Shown: positions 35,605 through 43,564 of the stretch, in pieces
How positions within the stretch are numbered: position 1 is the stretch's first letter
How the letters are laid out: every line of letters starts with the position of its first letter
Source of the DNA: Sansalvadorimonas sp965221135
GTDB taxonomy: Bacteria > Pseudomonadota > Gammaproteobacteria > Pseudomonadales > Endozoicomonadaceae
Direction: 5' to 3'
NCBI GenBank assembly: GCA_965221135.1
Contig: CBDCRZ010000100.1
Coordinates: 806,001 to 870,000, forward strand
DNA length: 64,000 bases
Notes under the pieces: generated by a model
The model's input: the letters and a program-made list of their open reading frames with translations, nothing else
Told to the model about the DNA's origin: nothing
Databases searched by the model: none
Made by a program: the position numbers and the translations under genes

Positions 35605-37704
35605 ATGTTGAATAGTATATTTGTCAGCTTTCAAGACTGTTTGGGTTGGAACGTTTCAGAAGAGTTTGAAGCTGAAGCTGAAGAAAGGCCGTCACTTGAA
35701 AACAGGCTGGCGAGAAAGCGTCCAGGTGCCTACGAATGTAGCCTTCCTGAACCAGATTCTAAGCGTATTGATCTGCGACAGATTAAGTGTCATACCTCTA
35801 AGGCAACTCGTCAGGTGGCACCTTCTTCTTCTCAGGTAGCCGCTCCGCAGTCTTCTGGCACTGTGATAACGGTGGCAGATGCTATGTCTTTAATCTCTGG
35901 ACTTAGCTATTACAGCATTACAGGCTTTGGATTACTGGGTGGACTTTCAAAGGACGAGATACGCAGGATTACATCCAGACATAGTGGCAGAACATTATGT
36001 ATGGAATGCATTCTGGAGAATATCAATCTTAAAGGTCCTCTTACAAAGGAACTGTTAGCATCTTTCTTGTTTGCGATGGAGAACAAGAGTAAAGCACAAG
36101 GTACCGCAGATCGGCTGGGTTTCTCTCTTGAAAGTGGCCTGTTGCCAGATTGTGAGAAAAGTGCTGATGGTAACCCGGACAGGCCGCTCTCGGTTCTAGA
36201 GGTGGCTCTGTTTTTTTCAAATCGCGGTCTTTTAGCTATCAATGATTATGTTGATGTAGCTGTCGAGCTGGGGGTTCCTCCGGAGTGTGTAAATGAAATT
36301 TTGTATAGTGCAACTCCGAGTGTTGAGAAACGTATCGCTTTGTTTCATGCCATAAAAGAGCGTGGGCAGCTGACCGTCAGAAAACTCTATAACGCTATGA
36401 ACAATTATGAACTGGGAGAAACTGCGGGTTTTCTGGCTAGAGCCTGGGGATTGACAGAGCAGCCGCGAGTTGCAGATTTTGCGGTTTATTCTAGTCGTAA
36501 GGCCGAAGCTTTGAATCAGGCCGTCAGTTTTCGAGATCTCAATTTTTACGTATCAAATATGGGATTGGATCGCAGGGTTATAGCCGCGGCTCTGGATGTT
36601 AATGACCGGGATAATGCGTTTTCAATGTTTGATGTGCTGAACAGAGCCTTTAAGGATCTTCAGGTGGAAACGGTCAACGATCTGGTGAAGCTGCTTTACA
36701 AAAGGCCTCTGGATTGCAGGCATAAAGCCAGACTGATTAGCAGTATGGTTCAGGGAGATACTGCAGAAGAACATTGTGACTTGAGAACTCTTTACACGGC
36801 ATTCAGGGAGCATGCTTTGACGGACGCACAGATACGGAACGTTGGTTATCATCTTGGGATTTCTGATTGCGAAATGGCTCTGCATGTTTCTCAACGGAAT
36901 TGCGACTGGCAGTACGCTATTGCGTTTCTGGCAGATAGAAAAGGTCTTCTGACTGGGAGGAATCTGGTTTATGCCTTGAAGCAGAGTGGTGAACAGAGAT
37001 TGTTGAGCGATCTCAGAAAAAAGAAACCTGAACTGAAAGGGATAATAAAAGGAGAGCGACAGCTGCTTAATGTGCCCTACCTTCCTGAGCCTCCAGTGTT
37101 TGCGACTGGACAACAGCCCGTTTCATTACCTTTGACCAGGGCGCATTTCATTCAGTTACCGCCCCATAACTGGTTTTTACTGGGGCTGACGCTGGGTATT
37201 CCCTGTAAGACACTGCACAGTATTGAATATAGAGGCTCTGACCCAAGCCAGTGTATGTGCCTGTTGGCTGATAAGCTGATGTCTGTGGATATTGACTATG
37301 AGACAGGTCATTTATGGTTGGCATTACAAAGGTTACAGGATGACGGGAGTCTGGCGGAATTGCCAGATTACATGAAAGTAGAGCCAAGTATTCTTCTGAA
37401 GGACCTGACCGAATTCAGTGGGTATAACCTTGAGCAGCTGAGACTGGCTGAATCGTTAAAGAAATATCCCAAGAATTTTGCCAACCAGCTGGATGTCGAG
37501 CTATTCGATACCAAGCCCAAAGCGCCGGGAGCAGACTTACGAAGGATTGTAGAAATTCACCATGCTTTTATGAAAAACTCTGTTGGAGATGAAGTCGCAC
37601 AGGTTCGTGATGCGGAGAGGTACTGTTTGACTGTGGTGGCCAAAAGGTGCAGCCGCTCAAGTTCGAACAGGAAAAGTAGACGAACCGTACCTTATCGAAG
37701 ATAA
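35605..37704 (+). CDS. Death-fold-like repeat protein 2 (699 aa)
   Basis: Paralog of the preceding gene with the same order: a short acidic/basic leader (ARKRPGAYEC), a unit starting ITGFGLLGGLSKDEIRRI, and an identical stretch around LPDCEKSADGNPDR. It goes on with VRKLYNAMNNYELGETAGFL, IRNVGYHLGISDCEMALHV, LVYALKQSGEQRLLSDL and HNWFLLGLTLGIPCKTLHSIE, then the basic tail SSNRKSRRTVPYRR. I chose ATG 35605 since GGGAG lies seven bases upstream, as in the first copy; a TTG at 35590 is less likely. The leader sequence (TTAACTTTCGAATAA) is conserved before the third, decayed copy. The proline-rich region of the first copy is reduced here. Confidence 0.65.
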   Translation: MLNSIFVSFQDCLGWNVSEEFEAEAEERPSLENRLARKRPGAYECSLPEPDSKRIDLRQIKCHTSKATRQVAPSSSQVAAPQSSGTVITVADAMSLISGLSYYSITGFGLLGGLSKDEIRRITSRHSGRTLCMECILENINLKGPLTKELLASFLFAMENKSKAQGTADRLGFSLESGLLPDCEKSADGNPDRPLSVLEVALFFSNRGLLAINDYVDVAVELGVPPECVNEILYSATPSVEKRIALFHAIKERGQLTVRKLYNAMNNYELGETAGFLARAWGLTEQPRVADFAVYSSRKAEALNQAVSFRDLNFYVSNMGLDRRVIAAALDVNDRDNAFSMFDVLNRAFKDLQVETVNDLVKLLYKRPLDCRHKARLISSMVQGDTAEEHCDLRTLYTAFREHALTDAQIRNVGYHLGISDCEMALHVSQRNCDWQYAIAFLADRKGLLTGRNLVYALKQSGEQRLLSDLRKKKPELKGIIKGERQLLNVPYLPEPPVFATGQQPVSLPLTRAHFIQLPPHNWFLLGLTLGIPCKTLHSIEYRGSDPSQCMCLLADKLMSVDIDYETGHLWLALQRLQDDGSLAELPDYMKVEPSILLKDLTEFSGYNLEQLRLAESLKKYPKNFANQLDVELFDTKPKAPGADLRRIVEIHHAFMKNSVGDEVAQVRDAERYCLTVVAKRCSRSSSNRKSRRTVPYRR

Positions 37705-37710
37705 AAAATT

Positions 37711-37782
37711 AATCTGGGACACCCATAGTTAATCTGGGACACCCATTGATTGAAGCGATTCAATCAATGGGTGTCCCAGATT
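37711..37782. repeat. REP hairpin with perfect 22-bp arms plus a half copy
   Basis: At 37731-37752 and 37761-37782 lie perfect 22-bp inverted arms (AATCTGGGACACCCATTG + ATTG and its complement) around the loop AAGCGATT. A half copy (AATCTGGGACACCCAT) precedes it at 37711-37726. It follows directly after the stop of the second death-fold gene, like the hairpin at 35414. Confidence 0.95.
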
Positions 37783-37937
37783 CAGATTCTGTCCCTGACT
37801 GCCCTGTTAGATGTATTTACCCTGCGATGTCTCTTTTCTTATCTTTCTCCTGAACTTCTTTGAAAAGAAAGGAACTAACTTTCGAATAAGACCAATTTGA
37901 TGAGAAGTAACATACAGCAGGGTGTTTTGGTCGGTAT

Positions 37938-38453
37938 TGCCAGAGAGGAGCAGAAGAAGACTGCCTTTACAGGCTGGCCGACGAACTGGTGAGAAAAAGT
38001 GCCGATTATGAAACAGGTCACCTATGGTTAGCTCTGAAGCTGTTGCAGGATGAAGAGACATTGGCGGAGTTCCCTGCTCATATGAAAATGGTGCCGCCTA
38101 CTCCACTGGATGATTTGATGGCGGATAGTAGGAATAACCTTAAGCTACTGAATATGGCTAAGGCGCTGAAAAATAAGCCAAAGGAGTTTGCTAACAGATT
38201 GGGTATTAATCCAGATAGCGTAAACCCTGATAAGCAGGATTAAGAGTCGCGCAGGATTTTAGAAATTCATCGTGTGTTTTCGAACCAGATTCTCGCAGGT
38301 CGGGAAATACGTGTTCAGAAGGCAGTGCGTTATTGTTTGAGTTTATCTTCGGGGGCAAGTGCTAATACGAGTACGGCGGCAGATAAGCGAAGGTTTTCAA
38401 GAAAAAGCCGAAGAAATGGGCCTTATCGTAGAGCCTCAATGGGGGGGCGTTTA
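37938..38453 (+). pseudogene. Decayed third copy of the death-fold repeat gene
   Basis: Only the C-terminal part survives: EEDCLYRLADELV through YETGHLWLALKLLQDEETLAEFP matches residues about 615-655 of the first copy. After NPDKQD there is an in-frame TAA (38241-38243). The same frame resumes with RRILEIHRVF, and the basic tail RKSRRNGPYRR reads straight into the OSGIN-like gene. The 5' flank (TAACTTTCGAATAAGACC, about 37871-37888) still matches the leader of the second copy, so the middle was lost by deletion rather than the copy being transferred in part. Confidence 0.8.
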
Positions 38454-39836
38454 ATGAATAGATTGGAACCGACGATGATTGCATCGGCAGGGCATCAGTC
38501 TCAGCCTCAACAATCGCAGGGCCAGGTGGTGTCAACAGTAGTTATTGGCAGTGGCCCGGTAGGGCTGTTGGCTGCCCGGCAGCTGGAAGGTATGGAGTTT
38601 GTTCATAACCGCACTTGTTGTCGTGTGGATGCTCACCGCCATCTGACTCAGGAAGCACGGATTTATGAAGAGCCACTGAAGGATGTTTCCGATATTCGAA
38701 GCCGAGGAAAAACCATCGCAGGCCGCTGGTTTGATCGTTTCAGCTACGGAGCAGAGGGAGAGGAACCCTGCCTGGCCTGGCGCAATAACCCAGATCGTAA
38801 AGTCGATTGGTTACTGTTTTCAAACAACCCTCCCGGAGGCAGCTGGAACCAATTTCACCCACAACAGCTCACCGTAAGCCCCTACGAATGGATGAGCATG
38901 CCGGATGCCTCCATGCCGGATTGGGCCTCCAGACTAAACCCTTCAATCAAGGACACCCATTTATTGGAGGGCGTTAAGTGCACCAGAACCAACGCCTTCG
39001 CCTTGTGTGAGTTTTATCGGAAATATGCTCATCAACACCTCCCAGCTGAGCGTTTGCACTTCAATCATTGGGTGTCCCAGATTGAGCGGGAAGATAACGG
39101 GCTCTGGCAGGTAGTGGTTGTTAATCAGACAAGGGGAACTTCTGAAGCGTTTCTATGCAGTAACCTTGTGGTGGCGACAGGCAAAACTCATGAGAGAACT
39201 TTGGGGCTGGTGGGCGAAAGGAACCTTCAGTCTGTTGTGCATAACTCAAGAGCGGCGAGAGAGCGTTTGGAAACACTACCATCAGGCAGTCAGATACTGG
39301 TTGTTGGGCGAGGGTTGTCGGCAGTTGATGTCGTGAACGAGGCCTGGAGAAAGAAGATTCATGTTACTCATTTGATTCGAGACCAGGAGCCGAACTCATC
39401 CTATAGGGTGCTGACAGCGATGAAGGACAGGCCTAGAGATTTTGCTACACATTTTCATTATCTGGATGTTGTCGAGAAACCCGAACTCGAGCCGAATCTT
39501 TACACTCAGCTGAAGGGCAGGACCCTTGATGCTATTAAAGATGGTAACTGCGGAGTGAGTATTTGCCGTTTTTCGCAACAAGAAAGCCCGCAAGCTTTCC
39601 ATATGACAGCTATTCTGGCTGGAACAGAGGCCGACCTGTCATTTCTACCTGAAGCATTGAGAGCCGATATTGTAGAAGGTTTGAACCCTCATACGATGGA
39701 AGCTTTTTGCGGTAATTTGTTTTTTACCGGGCGGGTCGCAGGTGAGAACTTTCAGCGTTTTGGCTATGGCCATACAGTTGCAGCGACAGAAACAATTAAA
39801 AACCGAGAGCAAGATTTAAAGAAGAGGAAAGAATAA
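38454..39836 (+). CDS. FAD-dependent oxidoreductase resembling animal OSGIN
   Basis: 460 residues from ATG 38454 (GGGGGGCG upstream); the frame is open further up only because it merges with the pseudogene. The FAD motif is VVIGSGPVGLLAARQ (29-43), ATGK lies at 241-244 and a second dinucleotide motif is VVGRGLSAVDVVN (283-295). Features recalling OSGIN1/2 (oxidative stress-induced growth inhibitors) are SNNPPGGSWNQF (123-134) followed by SPYEWMSMPD (142-151), IHVTHLIRD, ADLSFLPEAL (393-402) and the closing GRVAGENFQRFGYGH (426-440). In animals OSGIN1 links oxidative stress to apoptosis. General flavin monooxygenases of the SidA/BVMO type are the alternative. Two REP-like words (near 38943 and 39070) lie inside the gene and are translated. 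Confidence 0.65.
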   Translation: MNRLEPTMIASAGHQSQPQQSQGQVVSTVVIGSGPVGLLAARQLEGMEFVHNRTCCRVDAHRHLTQEARIYEEPLKDVSDIRSRGKTIAGRWFDRFSYGAEGEEPCLAWRNNPDRKVDWLLFSNNPPGGSWNQFHPQQLTVSPYEWMSMPDASMPDWASRLNPSIKDTHLLEGVKCTRTNAFALCEFYRKYAHQHLPAERLHFNHWVSQIEREDNGLWQVVVVNQTRGTSEAFLCSNLVVATGKTHERTLGLVGERNLQSVVHNSRAARERLETLPSGSQILVVGRGLSAVDVVNEAWRKKIHVTHLIRDQEPNSSYRVLTAMKDRPRDFATHFHYLDVVEKPELEPNLYTQLKGRTLDAIKDGNCGVSICRFSQQESPQAFHMTAILAGTEADLSFLPEALRADIVEGLNPHTMEAFCGNLFFTGRVAGENFQRFGYGHTVAATETIKNREQDLKKRKE

Positions 39837-40190
39837 ATGGTGATAGCAGAAGCAGAGTTCATGGCTCGCAGGAAAACTGTCGCAGGGTATGACGAAAAGT
39901 TAATAACGGTGACTTTGGAGCTGCCAGAGTTGGATCCACTTTCCTCGAATGGCGATCACCGGTGCCGTATCCTGATAAATGGGTTCTTTGAGCCGGCATA
40001 CAGCCATGGTATGGATTCCTTACAAGCTATTGGTCAGGGCTATGTTTACCTGCGAATGAAAATGAAGGAACTCAAAGAGGCCGGGTGGCTAATGTATTGC
40101 ACAGGGCAGAACTCTTACGATGATAAGCAAGACGTGCTGCCTTTCGGCTTTTGTTATTGCGGTGACTGGTCTGATGCCCCCTGGGCTTAG
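39837..40190 (+). CDS. Small protein, DUF6968-like pattern
   Basis: 117 residues starting directly after the OSGIN-like stop (TAAATG), so almost surely co-transcribed; ATG 39861 is an alternative. The pattern 'ARRKTVAGYDEKLITVTLELP' then 'CRILINGFFEP ... SHGMDSLQAIGQGYVYLRMKMKEL' resembles small proteins of the DUF6968 type found in many bacteria, with 'G.DSLQA' as the conserved core. I am only moderately sure. Function unknown. Confidence 0.55.
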   Translation: MVIAEAEFMARRKTVAGYDEKLITVTLELPELDPLSSNGDHRCRILINGFFEPAYSHGMDSLQAIGQGYVYLRMKMKELKEAGWLMYCTGQNSYDDKQDVLPFGFCYCGDWSDAPWA

Positions 40191-40228
40191 ACGGCTCTGA
40201 AAAGGTCAACTCTGTTTATATTTTTAGC

Positions 40229-40331
40229 ATATTCTAAGGACATCCATTGATTCAGTTGTTTGATTAATGGTGTCTAATTAATGATTGAAAACCATCCGCC
40301 CAACACCCATTCCATGAAGCCGATCCTGGAA
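40229..40331. repeat. REP remnant with a scar of a second RAYT gene
   Basis: AAGGACATCCATTGATT and GATTAATGGTGTC form a decayed REP pair. They are followed at 40283-40323 by a close copy of the last codons of the RAYT gene (GCCCAACACCCATTCCATG, found also near 43588). So a RAYT element once lay here, or its end was copied here. The rest of 40191-40449 shows nothing else. Confidence 0.75.
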
Positions 40332-40449
40332 CAAACTGATTGAACGTACAATCTCAGAAATATCTGTGGTTATGAAATCTAACAAGCACGTTTTAAAATG
40401 AACTTTGGTGTCGAAATGAACTCTGATTTAAAACTGTATTAAGATATAA

Positions 40450-43400
40450 ATGGATGATTCAGGTATGGATGCCGTCCGTAAACTTTCCTGGGTAACCCCT
40501 TCTACAGCCCGTAGCCAAAATCAATCCAGGAACGAAGTAAGCCCTACAGTTGGAAACGAAAGAAAGTCTCACAAATTACACCAACCAGGCAGTGACTTCA
40601 CGGGGCTTTTGAGAAGAAACATCAAAAGTGCACCTTCTCAATCAAGAATCCCGGGGGAGGAGACTTCTGTTACCTATTACGCAGACTCAAGACTCCTCCG
40701 TTTACTGGATGATGCAGAAGCATTTACTTCGAAGGCTGTGCAGTTGCGGTTGCCGTTGATCATCGATGGCTGCTGGGAAACCCACCAGGCTCTTGAAAAA
40801 ATACCCTCAATCCTAGGTTCAATCAGGGTGCTACTGGCAAGCAATGCGAACATTCAGCTGCTGGATAATAAGCAAAAAGAGCTGCTTGAGATACTGGACA
40901 AGATAAATCTAAACTTTCTTACAGATCTACACGTAGAAGAAGAAAGCCTCAAGCTGGCGAACTTAGTTATTGAGTATTCGGACAAACTATTCCCCTCAAT
41001 GAAACCGCCTGACCATAGGCGACTTTTTTATAATCGAAATTTACCGCCCGAATTAATAGGCCGGGTTCTCGTTCTTGATGCAAGTCTTGAATGGTATTCA
41101 ATCCTCTCGGATCCTTGTTGTATTACAACATCCATTGAAGGACAAGATCGACTTAACTGGTGGGTCACGAAATGCTCTGAACAGGGTATTGATTCGGATG
41201 AGCTGCTGTTTCAGTTTGTGAAAGAAAATTTGCTCTGGAACACCGAGTTCATCGATAAAAGTATCCTGGCCAGAGGACTCAAGGCAAAATTAAGAGATGT
41301 ATTTAAGCGAGCAGATGATCGCTATAAAACCTCTGGAGCAAACTTTGGAGACTGGCTGGTTAGTGAATTTGGAGAACTGGCTATAAATCTCAATGCCCTA
41401 TTACTCTCGAACAAAGGGGTGGTGTCTGAATCTATAAGAACATGCCCAAAGGAGCAATTAGGGTTTCTCCTCTATATTGCCGTATATTTTCAATTAACAC
41501 TATTTTGCGAGTTGCTTTCCTCTTCTGGAGCCAGTGAAGAACTCCTTAAAAAGCCTGACAATAAAGGCCGCTTTCTTTTGCATCAGGCGCATTTCTTTCT
41601 TAAACCGGCGCTAATCGAAAGATACCAACTGTCGGATCAGTTAAAACAATCCATACCGGGTGTTGGCCTTTTTTGCCATCACAGGAACTGTGAATTCAGT
41701 GAAAACAACCTTGTTTTTTTCAAAGCTGTCGGACAATACTATTTACAGGAGTATATTCTGGAAGCCAAAAATAAGGGAAGTAGCTTTTGGCTCAACGCCA
41801 TACTTTCCTATTTGCCACATTTTCCTACGTTGTTAAAGGACTGCGATGAATCCAGACTCAAAACGGTAGCCATTTTTAAACGCACTGCCGATGATAATTC
41901 AGGGGTTGATATTTTTAGCCGTATTGCTCCTTTTGTTCCGTGCCGAAATACAAGGCAGGAAATTGGATTATTAAATACATTGCATCAATCTGGGTGCAAA
42001 ATTCCTGTTTTACTAGAGTTCGCTGATAAATTGAAACTCAGTGCTCAAGCTTGCAGGTGGTTAATATCAAAAGTCCTGCATGACTCTGCTTGGTCTCATC
42101 ATCTCTTGTATCTCTTTAATCTTGAAACTACAAAGTTTTATGAATTGCGGCTCGTATTAATTCGCTGCCAATCATTTTGTTTGGAAACAGAAGTATCAAA
42201 AAAATTCGAACAAGCTCTCGAAAGTTTTACCAGTCGTATTCTGACAAACAATCAGGGTTCGTTAACACCAGTTCCTGACGTGATGAATGAACTGACTGCC
42301 GCTGGGATTTATGGGAGAACTGTGTATTTTAAAAAGAATTCCCGTGGCGTGCTTCGACTAAAGTTTCAGAAGAAAAATGAAAAGCTTTGCACTCTTCTGC
42401 GTGAAGCACCGGCGGTTAATTTTCTTCAGGATGCACAGAAAAAATCGAAAGAAAAACCGGATACAGGCATCCCTTTGCTGAGTAAACTTCCTATCCCAGA
42501 AGGGGTTTTCAAACTGGATAATGTCCATCAGTGGCTGGAAAAATCGAGGCTAACTGCTGAAGAGCAGAAGTTGCTGCTATCGTCGATCACTATTGATAAG
42601 GACGACTCCTGTTGGGTATATGCCATGTATACCGAAGATGATACCTATCACCACTACGCTCACGAAAGTGGAACTCAAGAAATAGAACAAAGATCTAAAG
42701 ACGGGATTTTAATTGCGTCTAGAGACTGCGGTGAGCTGATCAAAACTGGCCTTATTCCAATGCATCTGATTGATATGCTCCATTTTGCTCAGCATCATCG
42801 TTCATGGGAGTTTCTGAATAATAGAACGCCGTTGGTAGGGGGGTTAGAGGACTGGAACGCCTCAGCGACAGATAACCCCAATGTCTCACAAGCGCCCTAC
42901 GGTTTGAGAGATGCTAAAAACATCGTCGCTATGACGGAGATACCGATGGGTCAGGATGCGATCAATCTCGAAGAGCCAGTTTTACAAAAACACGCCCTTG
43001 TTATTAATGAAGTAGGCAAGCTGACCTGTGCTCTGGTAATACTGATGGCCCGCCTCAATACACACCATTATGATTACAGGAATAAGCCCCTTTTCAAAGA
43101 AAACTGTGGGAACACAGAAGAGCATTTGTCGGCCATTATTCAAGGAGTATTTTCCCCGGTCAGCGGCGATCAGGCAATAAGCTCATGGATGAAAAATGCC
43201 AGGGAGCTTGGGATTTTACAAAGCGCTGCAAAGCAGACGGTTTTCTATTGTGAAACAGGTGAAAACCCGGCCTGGATCGAATATATGCGTAAAGGCCAGT
43301 TGCCTTTGGATATTCACTGCACACGCGAGCATTCGATACGATCAAGACCTTTTACATCCGGCCTTAAGGCTACCCCAAAAACCCGGGGTACAGACCTGTA

Positions 43401-43494
43401 TGATGGTCAGTATCTTCCCATGCAACATTTAATAGCACTGATATACCTGGCTCTTGCCGAAACTGCGGCAGCAAAAGTAGATAATCAATTATAA
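40450..43494 (+). CDS. Large protein of unknown function (1014 aa), 'GR...GLRD' family
   Basis: Not recognised by name. Residues 1-60 are polar and Ser/Arg-rich. A long helical, Leu-rich body follows. From about 625 come GIYGRTVYFK, LRLKFQKKNEK and a hydrophobic stretch, then NPNVSQAPYGLRDAKN (about 810-825). The order matches the family landmarks of the proteins at 3801-7106 and 21156-23254. Cys and His are frequent. No signal peptide or membrane helix. The start codon is uncertain since no good ribosome-binding site is seen. It lies between two RAYT-derived scars, so the segment may have moved as a unit. An effector role is only inferred from size and context. Confidence 0.65.
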   Translation: MDDSGMDAVRKLSWVTPSTARSQNQSRNEVSPTVGNERKSHKLHQPGSDFTGLLRRNIKSAPSQSRIPGEETSVTYYADSRLLRLLDDAEAFTSKAVQLRLPLIIDGCWETHQALEKIPSILGSIRVLLASNANIQLLDNKQKELLEILDKINLNFLTDLHVEEESLKLANLVIEYSDKLFPSMKPPDHRRLFYNRNLPPELIGRVLVLDASLEWYSILSDPCCITTSIEGQDRLNWWVTKCSEQGIDSDELLFQFVKENLLWNTEFIDKSILARGLKAKLRDVFKRADDRYKTSGANFGDWLVSEFGELAINLNALLLSNKGVVSESIRTCPKEQLGFLLYIAVYFQLTLFCELLSSSGASEELLKKPDNKGRFLLHQAHFFLKPALIERYQLSDQLKQSIPGVGLFCHHRNCEFSENNLVFFKAVGQYYLQEYILEAKNKGSSFWLNAILSYLPHFPTLLKDCDESRLKTVAIFKRTADDNSGVDIFSRIAPFVPCRNTRQEIGLLNTLHQSGCKIPVLLEFADKLKLSAQACRWLISKVLHDSAWSHHLLYLFNLETTKFYELRLVLIRCQSFCLETEVSKKFEQALESFTSRILTNNQGSLTPVPDVMNELTAAGIYGRTVYFKKNSRGVLRLKFQKKNEKLCTLLREAPAVNFLQDAQKKSKEKPDTGIPLLSKLPIPEGVFKLDNVHQWLEKSRLTAEEQKLLLSSITIDKDDSCWVYAMYTEDDTYHHYAHESGTQEIEQRSKDGILIASRDCGELIKTGLIPMHLIDMLHFAQHHRSWEFLNNRTPLVGGLEDWNASATDNPNVSQAPYGLRDAKNIVAMTEIPMGQDAINLEEPVLQKHALVINEVGKLTCALVILMARLNTHHYDYRNKPLFKENCGNTEEHLSAIIQGVFSPVSGDQAISSWMKNARELGILQSAAKQTVFYCETGENPAWIEYMRKGQLPLDIHCTREHSIRSRPFTSGLKATPKTRGTDLYDGQYLPMQHLIALIYLALAETAAAKVDNQL

Positions 43495-43564
43495 GAAGCC
43501 CTTTTGGTGAGCGCCGAGCATATTTCAATATTATTAGGACACCCATTGATTTAGCGCTGCTAAG

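Noticed and set aside
38274..38453. GTG-initiated extension of the OSGIN-like gene
   Set aside because: The extension is homologous to the C-terminus of the death-fold proteins, so it is pseudogene sequence read in the same frame. I left it as a testable possibility in the findings.
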